A stretch of 64,000 nucleotides of DNA from Roseibacillus sp. (GTDB taxonomy: Bacteria; Verrucomicrobiota; Verrucomicrobiia; Verrucomicrobiales; Akkermansiaceae): contig JAKVCR010000052.1 in NCBI GenBank assembly GCA_022448985.1, forward strand, positions 62,001 through 126,000. The letters run 5' to 3'. The position numbers and the translations under genes are program-made. Positions 54,771 to 63,003 of the stretch are shown here, one piece after another. Under the pieces are notes generated by a model, which was given only the letters and a program-made list of their open reading frames with translations, ran no database searches and was not told where the DNA came from. The number at the start of each line of letters is the position of its first letter. The first letter of the stretch is position 1.

Positions 54771-55388
54771 TCATGGAGTCTGCTCGCTGGTCAGCTGTTT
54801 GAGCAGTTCACTGACGGCCTTGCCCACTTCAAACTCGTTGTCGGGAAGCTGCACGGTGGTGGCCTCGGCATCGGGATTGGCGTAGCCCTCGATGGTGCCT
54901 GCCTTGCCGTCGATGATGATGGTGATCCCCTCCGCGGCGGGTTCGCCGCTGATGTCCTGCCTGATGGAGGCTACCGCAGGATCAAGGACAGCCTTGATTG
55001 CATCTGCCCTTGCGGGTTCGAATCCGTAAAGAATGATGGTCGCGGCCGGGTTGGCCGGGACTTCCGAACCGTTGCCCCGCATTCCGCCATTGGACGGATC
55101 GGTGCGATCCGGGATGAGGAGGAAGGCCGCCACCGCGATGAGCACGACGGCGGCGAGAGCTCCACTGAATTGCGGTTGCGCGAAGAGGCGCGAAATTTTG
55201 CTGAAAATGGATTCACTGTGTTCCTCCGTGGGAGTGGGGGCGGTGCCAAGGTTCCTGCCATACTGGTCCCGGATGCGATCGCGGAGGTCCTCGGGCAGGG
55301 GAGGCGCGTCGTCGCCCTCCTCGGAGCGAAAGCTCCGGGAAAGAAGGGCCTTCAGCTCCTCGTGCTGGTCAGAAGGTTCATTTTTCAT
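54771..55388 (-). CDS. Membrane protein next to sigma factor, possible anti-sigma partner
   Basis: A 205-residue protein with a soluble N-terminal part (about 1-75, helical and acidic), one membrane helix (about 80-100, LAAVVLIAVAAFLLIP) and an exported C-terminal region. The topology matches many single-pass anti-sigma factors, and it lies 40 bases downstream of a sigma-like gene in the same direction. The N-terminus lacks the recognisable zinc-binding HxxxCxxC anti-sigma motif, so this is only a suggestion. The ATG at 55388 is chosen because it leaves a short cytoplasmic lead before the helical segment. Confidence 0.65.
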   Translation of the reverse strand: MKNEPSDQHEELKALLSRSFRSEEGDDAPPLPEDLRDRIRDQYGRNLGTAPTPTEEHSESIFSKISRLFAQPQFSGALAAVVLIAVAAFLLIPDRTDPSNGGMRGNGSEVPANPAATIILYGFEPARADAIKAVLDPAVASIRQDISGEPAAEGITIIIDGKAGTIEGYANPDAEATTVQLPDNEFEVGKAVSELLKQLTSEQTP

Positions 55389-55428
55389 CGTCCTGTGCCC
55401 TTCCAACCGCGTCGAATTCCGGTCATTT

Positions 55429-56370
55429 TCAACTTAAGAGGCATTTTTGCAGTTTTCCGAGGGCTTCCTCCAGCGCCTCATTAAGAATCCGGCGTTTCTT
55501 GGAGATCGAGTGAGAAGGCTCAAGGCCCAGCTGGGCGAGGATTTCCGGGTCTTCGCAGAGCTCCCCCATGGTGGCGCTCTGGGCGACGTAAATAGTGAAA
55601 ATGAGGCGCCACTCGCATTCGTTGAGGATCTCCCCGCACTGCCGGTAGATTTCATCGAAACTGAGTTCGCCAAGGTCCCGGCCCGGGTCAGCGCTCTCAT
55701 CCTCAAACTGCATGGCCCCCTCTTCTCGTTCGGTGAGGTCCTCGAAGGAGCTCTGGGTGTTGGGCTGGTTCTTCAGGGCGCTCTGCTTCCGGCGCCAGTC
55801 GATGGTCCGGAACTGGATCATCTTGGAAAAGAGGGGGATGACTTCCTCGAAGACCACGATGACCTCGATCGGGGCTTTTCCGTCCTTGGCCCGTTCGCGG
55901 GCCAGTTCCGCGAAGGTCTCCAGGTAAACGTCCTCCGCGTCCTGGTTGCCCAGACCCTTGCGGAGGAGCAGGTGGAAGCCAAAGGGCCGCAGGATGGGAT
56001 CGAGGCCGTTCCATTCGCGGTCCGAGAAGCCCCCGCCTTCCTTCCTTTGCAGACGATCGAGATCAAGATTCTTTTCATAGCGCCCGTCCTCCGGATCGTG
56101 GTAGATCTGCGGGTCAGCCTGGGCCGTGCGGTCGGTTGCTACGTTGTGGCGGGCGTGATCATGGACGCCCTCCAGGGCTTCGGCCGAGAATTCCGCGTCG
56201 GGGGGACGCGACTTGTAGCGATCGAGGAGATTTCCAAAGATCTCACTCGCCAGGGCCCCGGCCGCTTTTTCGGGGATAAGGACACCCTCGACCGGCCTCA
56301 TGGCCCGGCGATAAGTCGCGCGCCAGAGTTTCTCGAAGAAATCAGGATCAGGCTCGCCAGAGCGATTCAT
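55429..56370 (-). CDS. ECF-like sigma factor
   Basis: A 313-residue protein, longer than usual for ECF sigma factors. A middle segment RKGLGNQDAEDVYLETFAEL and FRTIDWRRKQ resembles sigma region 2; the C-terminal 75 residues (ATMGELCEDPEILAQLGLEPSHSISKKRRILNEAL) resemble region 4. The N-terminal 130 residues are extra and include a charged GVHDHARHNVATDRTAQADP stretch. I use the ATG at 56370, preceded by a Gly-rich GGGGGGA ribosome binding site eight bases upstream; GTG at 56385 is an alternative. Next gene downstream encodes a single-pass membrane protein; divergent from the FHA-like gene, whose expression it may control. Confidence 0.72.
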   Translation of the reverse strand: MNRSGEPDPDFFEKLWRATYRRAMRPVEGVLIPEKAAGALASEIFGNLLDRYKSRPPDAEFSAEALEGVHDHARHNVATDRTAQADPQIYHDPEDGRYEKNLDLDRLQRKEGGGFSDREWNGLDPILRPFGFHLLLRKGLGNQDAEDVYLETFAELARERAKDGKAPIEVIVVFEEVIPLFSKMIQFRTIDWRRKQSALKNQPNTQSSFEDLTEREEGAMQFEDESADPGRDLGELSFDEIYRQCGEILNECEWRLIFTIYVAQSATMGELCEDPEILAQLGLEPSHSISKKRRILNEALEEALGKLQKCLLS

Positions 56371-56524
56371 AGGAAGTCCCCCCACGGGACCCCCTAGGAA
56401 ACAATGTCGAACTCCCCTAAAGCAAGGACCGTTTCCGGGGACTGGCTGGCGAAGCTCCCGGGATTCCGGACAAAAAAATTGAAAATCGCTTCCTGCCCCT
56501 TCCGGTTGGGGTATCGTGCTTCAT

Positions 56525-57763
56525 ATGTGGTCAGGAGGTCGCTCCCTCAGATTGATTGTTCTTGCTGGCGCGTTCGCGGGCTCGCTGGGCACCGCCACGG
56601 GCCAAACCCCCCTATGCGACCAACAGCATCCGGGTAACCCGGAATTGATCTTGGGGGCGGCCTCCTGCATATACAGTGAAGTAGACGGCGTGGGGCAGAC
56701 CACTATCCGGCTTACGGGCGATAGCATCATTCGCTGGGACCGGCTTGATCTTGAGGATCCCGACAGCACCCTGACCTTTGAGTGGCTCGGCCCGCCCGAT
56801 TCAACGGGCGTGGTTCTTAACCGGGTGGAGCAGGGGGGGCGTCAGGAAGCGGTTCTCGGCGGTTCCCTCTCCTTTCCAGATGGCAACCTGATCATCACCC
56901 ACCCCAATACCGGATTAAATATCCTTGGAACGGTGGAGGCAGGTGCGGTTACCATCGTGACCCACAATCTGGATTTGCAGGCCGAGATGCAGTTGCTCAG
57001 TGGACAGGCCGCGGACTTTACTAATGCTGCCGTCAGCAGTCGGCTGAAGATCCTCGGAGGAAAGGTGGTTGCCACTTCCGGCGACGTGGTGCTTGGCGGC
57101 CCCGCCGTCATCATTATCGGGGGAGGGAACGATTTCAGTGAGATCCTGGCTCCGGCCGGTTCGGTCCGGATCTTCGGTGGCGAGAACTTCAGGCTGTTGC
57201 CGCAGGATGTTCCTGCCGGCACCCCCCGGATTGAGCGTCTTCCCGGAAGCGTCAACGGAAACGTGCTCAACTCACAGACGGTTCGTGCCGAGCGGATGGT
57301 CGAGATTGTGGCCGAGGGCGAGATCAGGAATAACGGCATTCTGCAGGCCGACGCACCGGGTGGTGTGGTGATGATGCGGGTGGATGAGAACGGATCACTT
57401 ACGAATGAGGAGGGTGCCCTTATTTCCGCTGATATCATCATTCCCTTTCCTCCTCCTGGACCGGGAGCTGTCCTGAATCCCGATCGCGGGGATTCTCCCT
57501 CGCCTCTGAGTACCGGGTTGAGCCGAATTCCTGTCGTCTCGAGTCCAGGTCAGGGAGAGAGTTCCAAGCGCGTTGTCGTGCGAGAGTCAGCTCCCGTCAC
57601 CGGCAGTGCGAGCGCCCAGCGCCAGCGGGCCAACCGTTCCCGCGGTGAATCGGCCAACCGCAACAGCGCCCTTGCGAGTACTGCTGCCCGGGGTAGTGGG
57701 CATCTTGCACGTGGCCGTAGTTTCTTTGGCGTGCGCGGAGGGACCAAGGCAAAGAAACGCTGA
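56525..57763 (+). CDS. Exported protein with two-partner-secretion (FHA N-terminal)-like domain
   Basis: A 412-residue exported protein with a signal peptide (GGRSLRLIVLAGAFAGSLG). The mature part (about 45-290) has right-handed beta-helix repeats of the filamentous-haemagglutinin TPS type: SIIRWDRLDLEDPDSTLTFEWLGP, then NLIITHPNTGLNILGTVEAGAVTIVTHNLDLQ. The last 100 residues are basic and low-complexity (Arg, Ser, Gly), ending KAKKR. No long passenger follows, so it is a short surface protein rather than a large adhesin, and no TpsB transporter is nearby. ATG 56525 is chosen over the GTG at 56516. Divergent from the sigma gene. Confidence 0.68.
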   Translation: MWSGGRSLRLIVLAGAFAGSLGTATGQTPLCDQQHPGNPELILGAASCIYSEVDGVGQTTIRLTGDSIIRWDRLDLEDPDSTLTFEWLGPPDSTGVVLNRVEQGGRQEAVLGGSLSFPDGNLIITHPNTGLNILGTVEAGAVTIVTHNLDLQAEMQLLSGQAADFTNAAVSSRLKILGGKVVATSGDVVLGGPAVIIIGGGNDFSEILAPAGSVRIFGGENFRLLPQDVPAGTPRIERLPGSVNGNVLNSQTVRAERMVEIVAEGEIRNNGILQADAPGGVVMMRVDENGSLTNEEGALISADIIIPFPPPGPGAVLNPDRGDSPSPLSTGLSRIPVVSSPGQGESSKRVVVRESAPVTGSASAQRQRANRSRGESANRNSALASTAARGSGHLARGRSFFGVRGGTKAKKR

Positions 57764-57795
57764 GGCCGATTTTCTCCTGCCTTCTCCAAAGAGAA

Positions 57796-57820
57796 GGGGG
57801 AGAACCGAAGTTCTCCCCCC
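57796..57820 (+). terminator. Hairpin after the FHA-like gene
   Basis: A perfect 10-bp stem GGGGGAGAAC/GTTCTCCCCC with a CGAA loop (57806-57809), 33 bases after the stop, followed by CTCTGTTG. Stable stem, weak T run, so probably a terminator. Confidence 0.65.
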
Positions 57821-58175
57821 TCTGTTGGGTTGCCTATGGAAATGGGTTTTGTTGCCTAAAAGTTTTGCTGCGAAGGCAGCGTGGTAAAAGCTTCGGCTGT
57901 GATGGGAGGGTGCGTCAACCTTGAAGTTGCGTCTTTAGTTCAATGGATAGTTTGCTTCTCTGAAACAAAAAATGTCTGCTCCCCCTGCCATCCCCTCCGG
58001 AGGAGGGATCAGCATCGTGCGGGTCTTGAACCCCTAGGGTCATGCGGTTCCCTGCGTGTTAGGGATCTCCACCGGAGGAGTGTCCATCTTGGCGGTTTTG
58101 AGGATCCTACGAGGAAATATTGCGGCCCCTGCTCCTTGGGGCTAGCACTCGTGGGGTAACTGAGATTCCACTGCC
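57821..58175. other. Intergenic region with tRNA-like and GC-rich hairpin segments, no gene seen
   Basis: This stretch has no reading frame I trust. It holds a tRNA D-arm-like segment TTAGTTCAATGGATAG (57936-57951) that is not followed by a valid anticodon or T-arm, a repeated CCGGAGGAG (57997-58005 and 58072-58080), and GC-rich hairpins such as GCCCC/GGGGC near 58125-58142. It may be decayed tRNA sequence, a small RNA or a leader of the NIPSNAP gene. Confidence 0.35.
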
Positions 58176-58955
58176 ATGAAGAATGCCCTGCCCTTTCTGA
58201 CCCTTCTGTTCCTTGTCCCCTCGATGAACCTTCACGCCGACGAGGGCGGCAAAAACGAAAAAGGGACCCGCGTTTACGAATTGCGGACTTACTATGCGCA
58301 TGAGGGGAAACTCGATGCCCTCCATGCGCGTTTCCGGGATCATACCTGCGCTCTTTTTGAGAAGCACGGCATGCAGAACGTGGGCTACTGGGTGCCGGTG
58401 GACAACAAGGACAATACGCTGGTCTACATCGTCTCGCATGCCAGCCGGGCCGCTGGACAGAAATCCTGGGGTGCCTTTCTCAAGGATCCTGACTGGGTGG
58501 CCGCCTACAAGGCCTCGACCCGGGAGGGTAAGTTGGTGCGCAAGATCGACCGGGTGTTCCTCACGGCTACGGATTATTCCCCCGAGCTCAAGATTGCATC
58601 CGGAGATCCGGCCCGTCTCTTTGAACTCCGCACCTACACCACCCACGAGGGGAAACGTCCCGATATTAACAAGCGCTTCCGCGATCATACCTGTGCCCTC
58701 TTTACGAAGCATGGCATGTCGAACCTGCTCTATTGTGATCTCATGAAGGACCAGAAGGGCTCGGATGTGACGCTAACCTACCTCATCGCACACAAGGATC
58801 AGAAAGCCCGTGAAGCTTCCTGGGCAGCCTTCCGCAAGGACCCCGACTGGCAGGCCGTCTACAAGGCCTCCCGGGTGAAGGGGCCAATCCTGCTTAAGAA
58901 AGGTGGGGTGAAGTCGACGCTGCTCGCGCCGGTCGATTATTCGCCGATGAAGTAG
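58176..58955 (+). CDS. Exported protein with two NIPSNAP domains
   Basis: A 259-residue exported protein (signal MKNALPFLTLLFLVPSMNLH). It contains two ferredoxin-like NIPSNAP domains, about 35-130 (RVYELRTYYAHEGKLDALHARFRDHTCALFEKHGM) and 145-250 (LFELRTYTTHEGKRPDINKRFRDHTCALFTKHGM). The internal repeat is strong, so the gene arose by duplication. Bacterial NIPSNAP proteins are common in PVC genomes and of unknown function. Followed by the sulfatase gene 122 bases downstream, same strand. Confidence 0.9.
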   Translation: MKNALPFLTLLFLVPSMNLHADEGGKNEKGTRVYELRTYYAHEGKLDALHARFRDHTCALFEKHGMQNVGYWVPVDNKDNTLVYIVSHASRAAGQKSWGAFLKDPDWVAAYKASTREGKLVRKIDRVFLTATDYSPELKIASGDPARLFELRTYTTHEGKRPDINKRFRDHTCALFTKHGMSNLLYCDLMKDQKGSDVTLTYLIAHKDQKAREASWAAFRKDPDWQAVYKASRVKGPILLKKGGVKSTLLAPVDYSPMK

Positions 58956-59077
58956 CGCCGCCGGTGTGGCGATCCGGGGGCGGGGCCAGGTCCTTGGCGG
59001 CCCGCGGCCATCGTTCCTGCGGCCTGCGGAGGACGAGCCCTTGTCTCCTCCGGCCAGGGATGATTACTTCGTGCACC

Positions 59078-60412
59078 ATGTTGCGTTGCCTGTTTGCCGC
59101 CCTTGCTCTCATCCACGGCCCCGTCCTCGCCGGGGACCTGCCTTCCAGACCGAACATCATCTGGATTATGTGTGACGACCTGGGCTACGGGGACCTCGGG
59201 TGTTTCGGGCAGAAGACGATCAAGACCCCGAGGCTTGACCAGCTGGCCGGGGAAGGGATGCGATTCACGGACTTTTATGCGGGGTGCACGGTCTGTCGTC
59301 CTTCCCGGCTGTCGCTCTGGACCGGAAAGCACATGGGACATACGCCCATTTCCTCCAATGCAAACTACCACTTCAAGCCGGGGGACGTCACGGTGGCAGA
59401 GTTGCTCAAGGACGCAGGTTACCGGACTGGTGGAGTAGGGAAGTGGGCGATGGGAGGAGTGGGAACCAGCGGATTCCCGTTGAAGAATGGCTTCGACTTC
59501 TGGATGGGCTACCTGGACCAGGGGCAGGCCCATAATTACTATCCGACCCACCTGTGGCGGAACGGGCAGAAGTATCCGCTCGCCGGGAATGTGCTTTCCG
59601 ATCACCCCAGGGCGCGTGGTCGTGTGGCGTCCAGGAAGGTGACCTGGTCCCACCCGGTCATGACCGAGGAGGCCTTCGCCTTTATCAGGGAGAGCGGGGA
59701 CCAGCCCTTTCTCCTGCACGTGCACTGGACCATCCCGCATGCAAACAACGAGGGTGGTCGCGTTCATGGTGACGGAATGGAGGTGCCGGACTACGGAATC
59801 TACAAGGAGAAGGACTGGGCAAACACGAGCAAGGGTCAGGCCGCGATGGTCAGCTGGATGGACCGGGACGTGGGTCGTCTGGTGGATCTCCTCCGTGAAC
59901 TCAAACTCGATCGTCGGACCCTCGTGATCTTTACCTCCGACAACGGCCCCCATTCGGAAGGCGGGCACCGGCACGAGGTATTCGATGCAAACGGGCCCTT
60001 GCGTGGGTTCAAGCGTGATCTTTACGAGGGCGGGATCCGGGTTCCCACCATCGCATGGTGGCCCGGGGTGGTGGAACCTGGAACAACCTGCTCCGAACCT
60101 CTGGCCTTCTGGGACTTCCTGCCCACGGCCTGCGAACTGGCCGGGGCAGAAATTCCGGCAGGGCTCGATGGAATCTCCTTCGTGAAGGCCCTGCGGGGCA
60201 TGAAACAGAAGAGTCACCCCTACCTCTACTGGAAGTATGGCCGGAAGGAGGCCGTGCGTGCCGGAAACTGGAAACTGGTGCGGGCCGATGCAGCGAAGCC
60301 TGCAGAACTCTACGATCTCAAGGGCGATCCTGGGGAGAAGAGCAATGTGGCAGGAGAGCACAAGGCGGTGGTCCAGACGCTGCAGGCCTACCTGGGCGAG
60401 GCGACGAAGTAG
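59078..60412 (+). CDS. Type I (formylglycine-dependent) sulfatase, exported
   Basis: A 444-residue exported arylsulfatase-like enzyme. The signal peptide is MLRCLFAALALIHGPVLAG. The sulfatase core starts RPNIIWIMCDDLGYGDLGCFG with the calcium-binding Asp residues, and the active-site motif CRPSR (Cys73 to Arg77, in TVCRPSRLSLWTGKH) has the Cys converted to formylglycine by a maturase. The second signature, GKWAMGG, and FTSDNGPH follow. It probably removes sulfate esters from marine polysaccharides. The ATG at 59078 fits the signal; upstream frame is low-complexity. No maturase gene is in the window. Confidence 0.93.
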   Translation: MLRCLFAALALIHGPVLAGDLPSRPNIIWIMCDDLGYGDLGCFGQKTIKTPRLDQLAGEGMRFTDFYAGCTVCRPSRLSLWTGKHMGHTPISSNANYHFKPGDVTVAELLKDAGYRTGGVGKWAMGGVGTSGFPLKNGFDFWMGYLDQGQAHNYYPTHLWRNGQKYPLAGNVLSDHPRARGRVASRKVTWSHPVMTEEAFAFIRESGDQPFLLHVHWTIPHANNEGGRVHGDGMEVPDYGIYKEKDWANTSKGQAAMVSWMDRDVGRLVDLLRELKLDRRTLVIFTSDNGPHSEGGHRHEVFDANGPLRGFKRDLYEGGIRVPTIAWWPGVVEPGTTCSEPLAFWDFLPTACELAGAEIPAGLDGISFVKALRGMKQKSHPYLYWKYGRKEAVRAGNWKLVRADAAKPAELYDLKGDPGEKSNVAGEHKAVVQTLQAYLGEATK

Positions 60413-60492
60413 CACTCCGGTCTGTTCTCCCCTCGCGCCAGCGGGAAAGGGCGAGCTTGCCAAGTACGGCCGCGGGCTCTAAATCCCCGCCC

Positions 60493-61593
60493 ATGGCAGA
60501 AACATTGCGTTGGGGCATCCTGAGCACGGCAGGGATTGCGCGTAAGAACTGGGAGGCGATCAGAAACTCCGGGAATGGGACCATCACAGCGGTGGCAAGC
60601 CGCGATGCGGCCAAGGCACAGCAGTTTATTGATGAGTGCCAGGCCGAGGTGCCTTTTGACGACCGAGCACGCGCGATCGGGAGCTACGATGAGATCATCG
60701 CAGCCGAGGACGTGGATGCAGTTTACATTCCTCTTCCCACCGGCCTGCGCAAGGAATGGGTCATCAAGGCAGCCAATGCCGGCAAGCACGTGATGTGTGA
60801 GAAGCCCTGCGCGGTCAGCCATGCCGATCTCGTGGAAATGACCGATGCCTGTGCAGCCAACAAGGTGCAGTTCATGGACGGCATCATGTATATGCACAGC
60901 GACCGCATGCCCAAGCTGCGGGCGGCTCTCGATGATCCAGCCAACGTGGGGAATATCAACCGGATCGCCTCGGCCTTCAGCTTCTGCGCCCCACCCGAAT
61001 TTCTGGCCGGGAACATCCGTCTCAGCAGTGAACTGGAACCGGCAGGCTGCCTGGGGGACCTGGGTTGGTACACGATCCGGGCCACTCTCTTCGTGATGAA
61101 TTATGAAATGCCGAAATCCCTCCGGGCCACCATGCTCTCCAGTGCCTCGCGGGCCGACAGCCCGGACCAGGTTCCCACCGAGTTGAGCGCGGAACTGTTC
61201 TTTGACAATGGGATCTCGGCGACCTTCTACAATTCCTTCCTCACCAATCACCAGCAGTGGCTGCACGTGAGTGGCGATCAGGGCAACATCCGCCTTGATG
61301 ACCTGGTCCTGCCCTATCCGGATGGCGAGCTCGATTTCCACGTCAACAATGCCCAGTTCGTGATCGAGGGTTGCAAGTTCACCATGGAGAAGCATCTCCG
61401 GCGCGAGTTCGTCCCGGAGCCGGGTGGAAATGATCCCGCTGCGCAGGAAACCAAGCTCTTCCGCAATTTCGCGGATCTCGCCCTGGGCGGAACCCCGGAT
61501 CCCTTTTGGGCCGAGGCCTCCCTCAAGACCCAGGCGATCCTCGACGCCTGTCTCGAGTCCGCCCAGAACGGCAGTAAGCTCATCGAATTCTGA
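60493..61593 (+). CDS. Gfo/Idh/MocA-family oxidoreductase
   Basis: A 366-residue NAD(P)-dependent sugar oxidoreductase. The Rossmann part begins MAETLRWGILSTAGIARKN, with EKPCAV at 103-108 (the usual EKP cofactor motif) and DAVYIPLPTGLRKEWV. The C-terminal part (about 130-366) has AGCLGDLGWYTIRATLF, the family's catalytic-region segment, and SGDQGNIRLDDLVLP. Close to dihydrodiol dehydrogenase-type members. Cytoplasmic, no signal peptide. It follows the sulfatase by 80 bases; the substrate is likely a sugar or cyclitol but cannot be fixed. Nearly abuts the convergent DUF1501 gene (13-base gap). Confidence 0.92.
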   Translation: MAETLRWGILSTAGIARKNWEAIRNSGNGTITAVASRDAAKAQQFIDECQAEVPFDDRARAIGSYDEIIAAEDVDAVYIPLPTGLRKEWVIKAANAGKHVMCEKPCAVSHADLVEMTDACAANKVQFMDGIMYMHSDRMPKLRAALDDPANVGNINRIASAFSFCAPPEFLAGNIRLSSELEPAGCLGDLGWYTIRATLFVMNYEMPKSLRATMLSSASRADSPDQVPTELSAELFFDNGISATFYNSFLTNHQQWLHVSGDQGNIRLDDLVLPYPDGELDFHVNNAQFVIEGCKFTMEKHLRREFVPEPGGNDPAAQETKLFRNFADLALGGTPDPFWAEASLKTQAILDACLESAQNGSKLIEF

Positions 61594-61606
61594 CCGACGG
61601 TGGGGC

Positions 61607-63001
61607 CTATCCCAGCAAGGGGCTTACCACCTTGCCGAATTCATCGGTAAGCCGGAAGTCACGGCCCTGGTGATGGAAGGTGAAGTCCCTGTGGCGAAGC
61701 CCGAGGCAGTGCAGCAGGGTGGCGTGGAGGTCGTGGACGTGGACCTTGTCCTCCCGGGCGAAGTAGCCGAACTCGTCGGTGGCCCCATGGACGATCCCCG
61801 GCCGGATTCCTCCACCTGCCAGCCACATCGTGAAGCCGTGCGGGTGGTGGTCCCGACCGGCTCCTTCCCCGCTCCCCTGGGACATGGGAGTGCGGCCGAA
61901 TTCTCCGCCCCAGATGACGAGGGTGTCGTCCAGGAGGCCGCGCTGGCGCAGGTCCATGAGGAGGGCGGAAATGGCCTGGTCGACTGACTGGCAGCGGGTG
62001 GTGTGCTCTTTGCGGATGGAGCCATGGGAGTCCCAGCCCTTGTCGTAGAGCTGGATGAAGCGCACCCCCCTTTCGGCCAGCTTGCGGGCGAGAAGGCAGT
62101 TGTTGGCGAAGGAGGCCTTGCCTGGCTCGGCGCCGTAGAACTGGCGCACGGATTCCGGTTCACTGGAGATGTCGGTGAGCTCCGGGACGGCGACCTGCAT
62201 GCGGTAGGCCAGCTCATACTGGGCGATACGCGTCGCGATCTCAGGATCATTGACGGCGTCGTGACGACGCTGGTTCATCCACTTGAGGAGATCGAGCTGG
62301 CGGCGGCGTTCGGAGCGGCTTACCCCCGGGGGGTTGGTGATGTGGAGGACGGGGTCACCGGAGGTCCGAAAGGTCGTGCCCTGGTGCTCGGAAGGGAGGA
62401 ATCCCGCCCCCCAGTAGCTGTCGAGGAGCGGTTGGCGGTTCTGTCCCGAGACCAGCACGATGAAGGAGGGAAGGTCGCTATTCTCCGATCCCAGCCCGTA
62501 GGAGAGCCAGGATCCCATCGCGGGTCGTCCGAAACGGACACTGCCCGTATTCATGAACATGACAGCCGGGTCATGGTTGAAGCTGTCGGTGTGGAGTGAA
62601 CGAATCACCGCGATCTCATCGATGACTTTTCCGACGTTGGGAAAAAGATTGGAGACCTCGGTCCCGCTCTGGCCCCGGGGCTGGAAGGTCCAGGGAGAAC
62701 CTTTGATCTTCGGCCGGGCCTCCTTGATCATGGCGAACTCGTGGTTCTTGATGAGTTCGGGGGGCATTTCCTGCCCATGGCGCTCCGAGAGAACGGGCTT
62801 GGGGTCAAAGGTGTCAACGTGGGAGGGGCCACCTGACATGAAGAGGTAGATGACCCGCCGGGCCCGGGGAGCAAGATGGCAGAGGCTGGCGGGAACTCCC
62901 TGTTCCGCCCGGCACAGGGAGGCCAGGGCCACCGACCCGAGGGCCAGGGGGGCACGACCGAGGAGCTGGCGCCGGGTGATGTCGTGGCCGGGGGAGTTCA
63001 T
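61607..63001 (-). CDS. DUF1501 family protein, Tat-exported (copy 4)
   Basis: A 464-residue DUF1501 protein. Tat signal TRRQLLGRAPLALGSVALAS. Core stretches [83 protein letters not shown]. The start is ATG 63001; the frame is open further upstream through the neighbouring gene region on the same strand but lacks a signal there. Lies 2 bases after its PSD1 partner. Confidence 0.91.
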   Translation of the reverse strand: MNSPGHDITRRQLLGRAPLALGSVALASLCRAEQGVPASLCHLAPRARRVIYLFMSGGPSHVDTFDPKPVLSERHGQEMPPELIKNHEFAMIKEARPKIKGSPWTFQPRGQSGTEVSNLFPNVGKVIDEIAVIRSLHTDSFNHDPAVMFMNTGSVRFGRPAMGSWLSYGLGSENSDLPSFIVLVSGQNRQPLLDSYWGAGFLPSEHQGTTFRTSGDPVLHITNPPGVSRSERRRQLDLLKWMNQRRHDAVNDPEIATRIAQYELAYRMQVAVPELTDISSEPESVRQFYGAEPGKASFANNCLLARKLAERGVRFIQLYDKGWDSHGSIRKEHTTRCQSVDQAISALLMDLRQRGLLDDTLVIWGGEFGRTPMSQGSGEGAGRDHHPHGFTMWLAGGGIRPGIVHGATDEFGYFAREDKVHVHDLHATLLHCLGLRHRDFTFHHQGRDFRLTDEFGKVVSPLLG

Positions 63002-63003
63002 GG

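Noticed and set aside
55010-55040. A tRNA T-arm-like string (GGGTTCGAATCC) inside the membrane protein gene
   Set aside because: No acceptor, D or anticodon arm around it, and the string lies in a coding frame.
58937-60463. A 508-codon minus-strand frame opposite the sulfatase
   Set aside because: The plus strand has the sulfatase active-site motif and signal peptide; the opposite frame has no recognisable domain.
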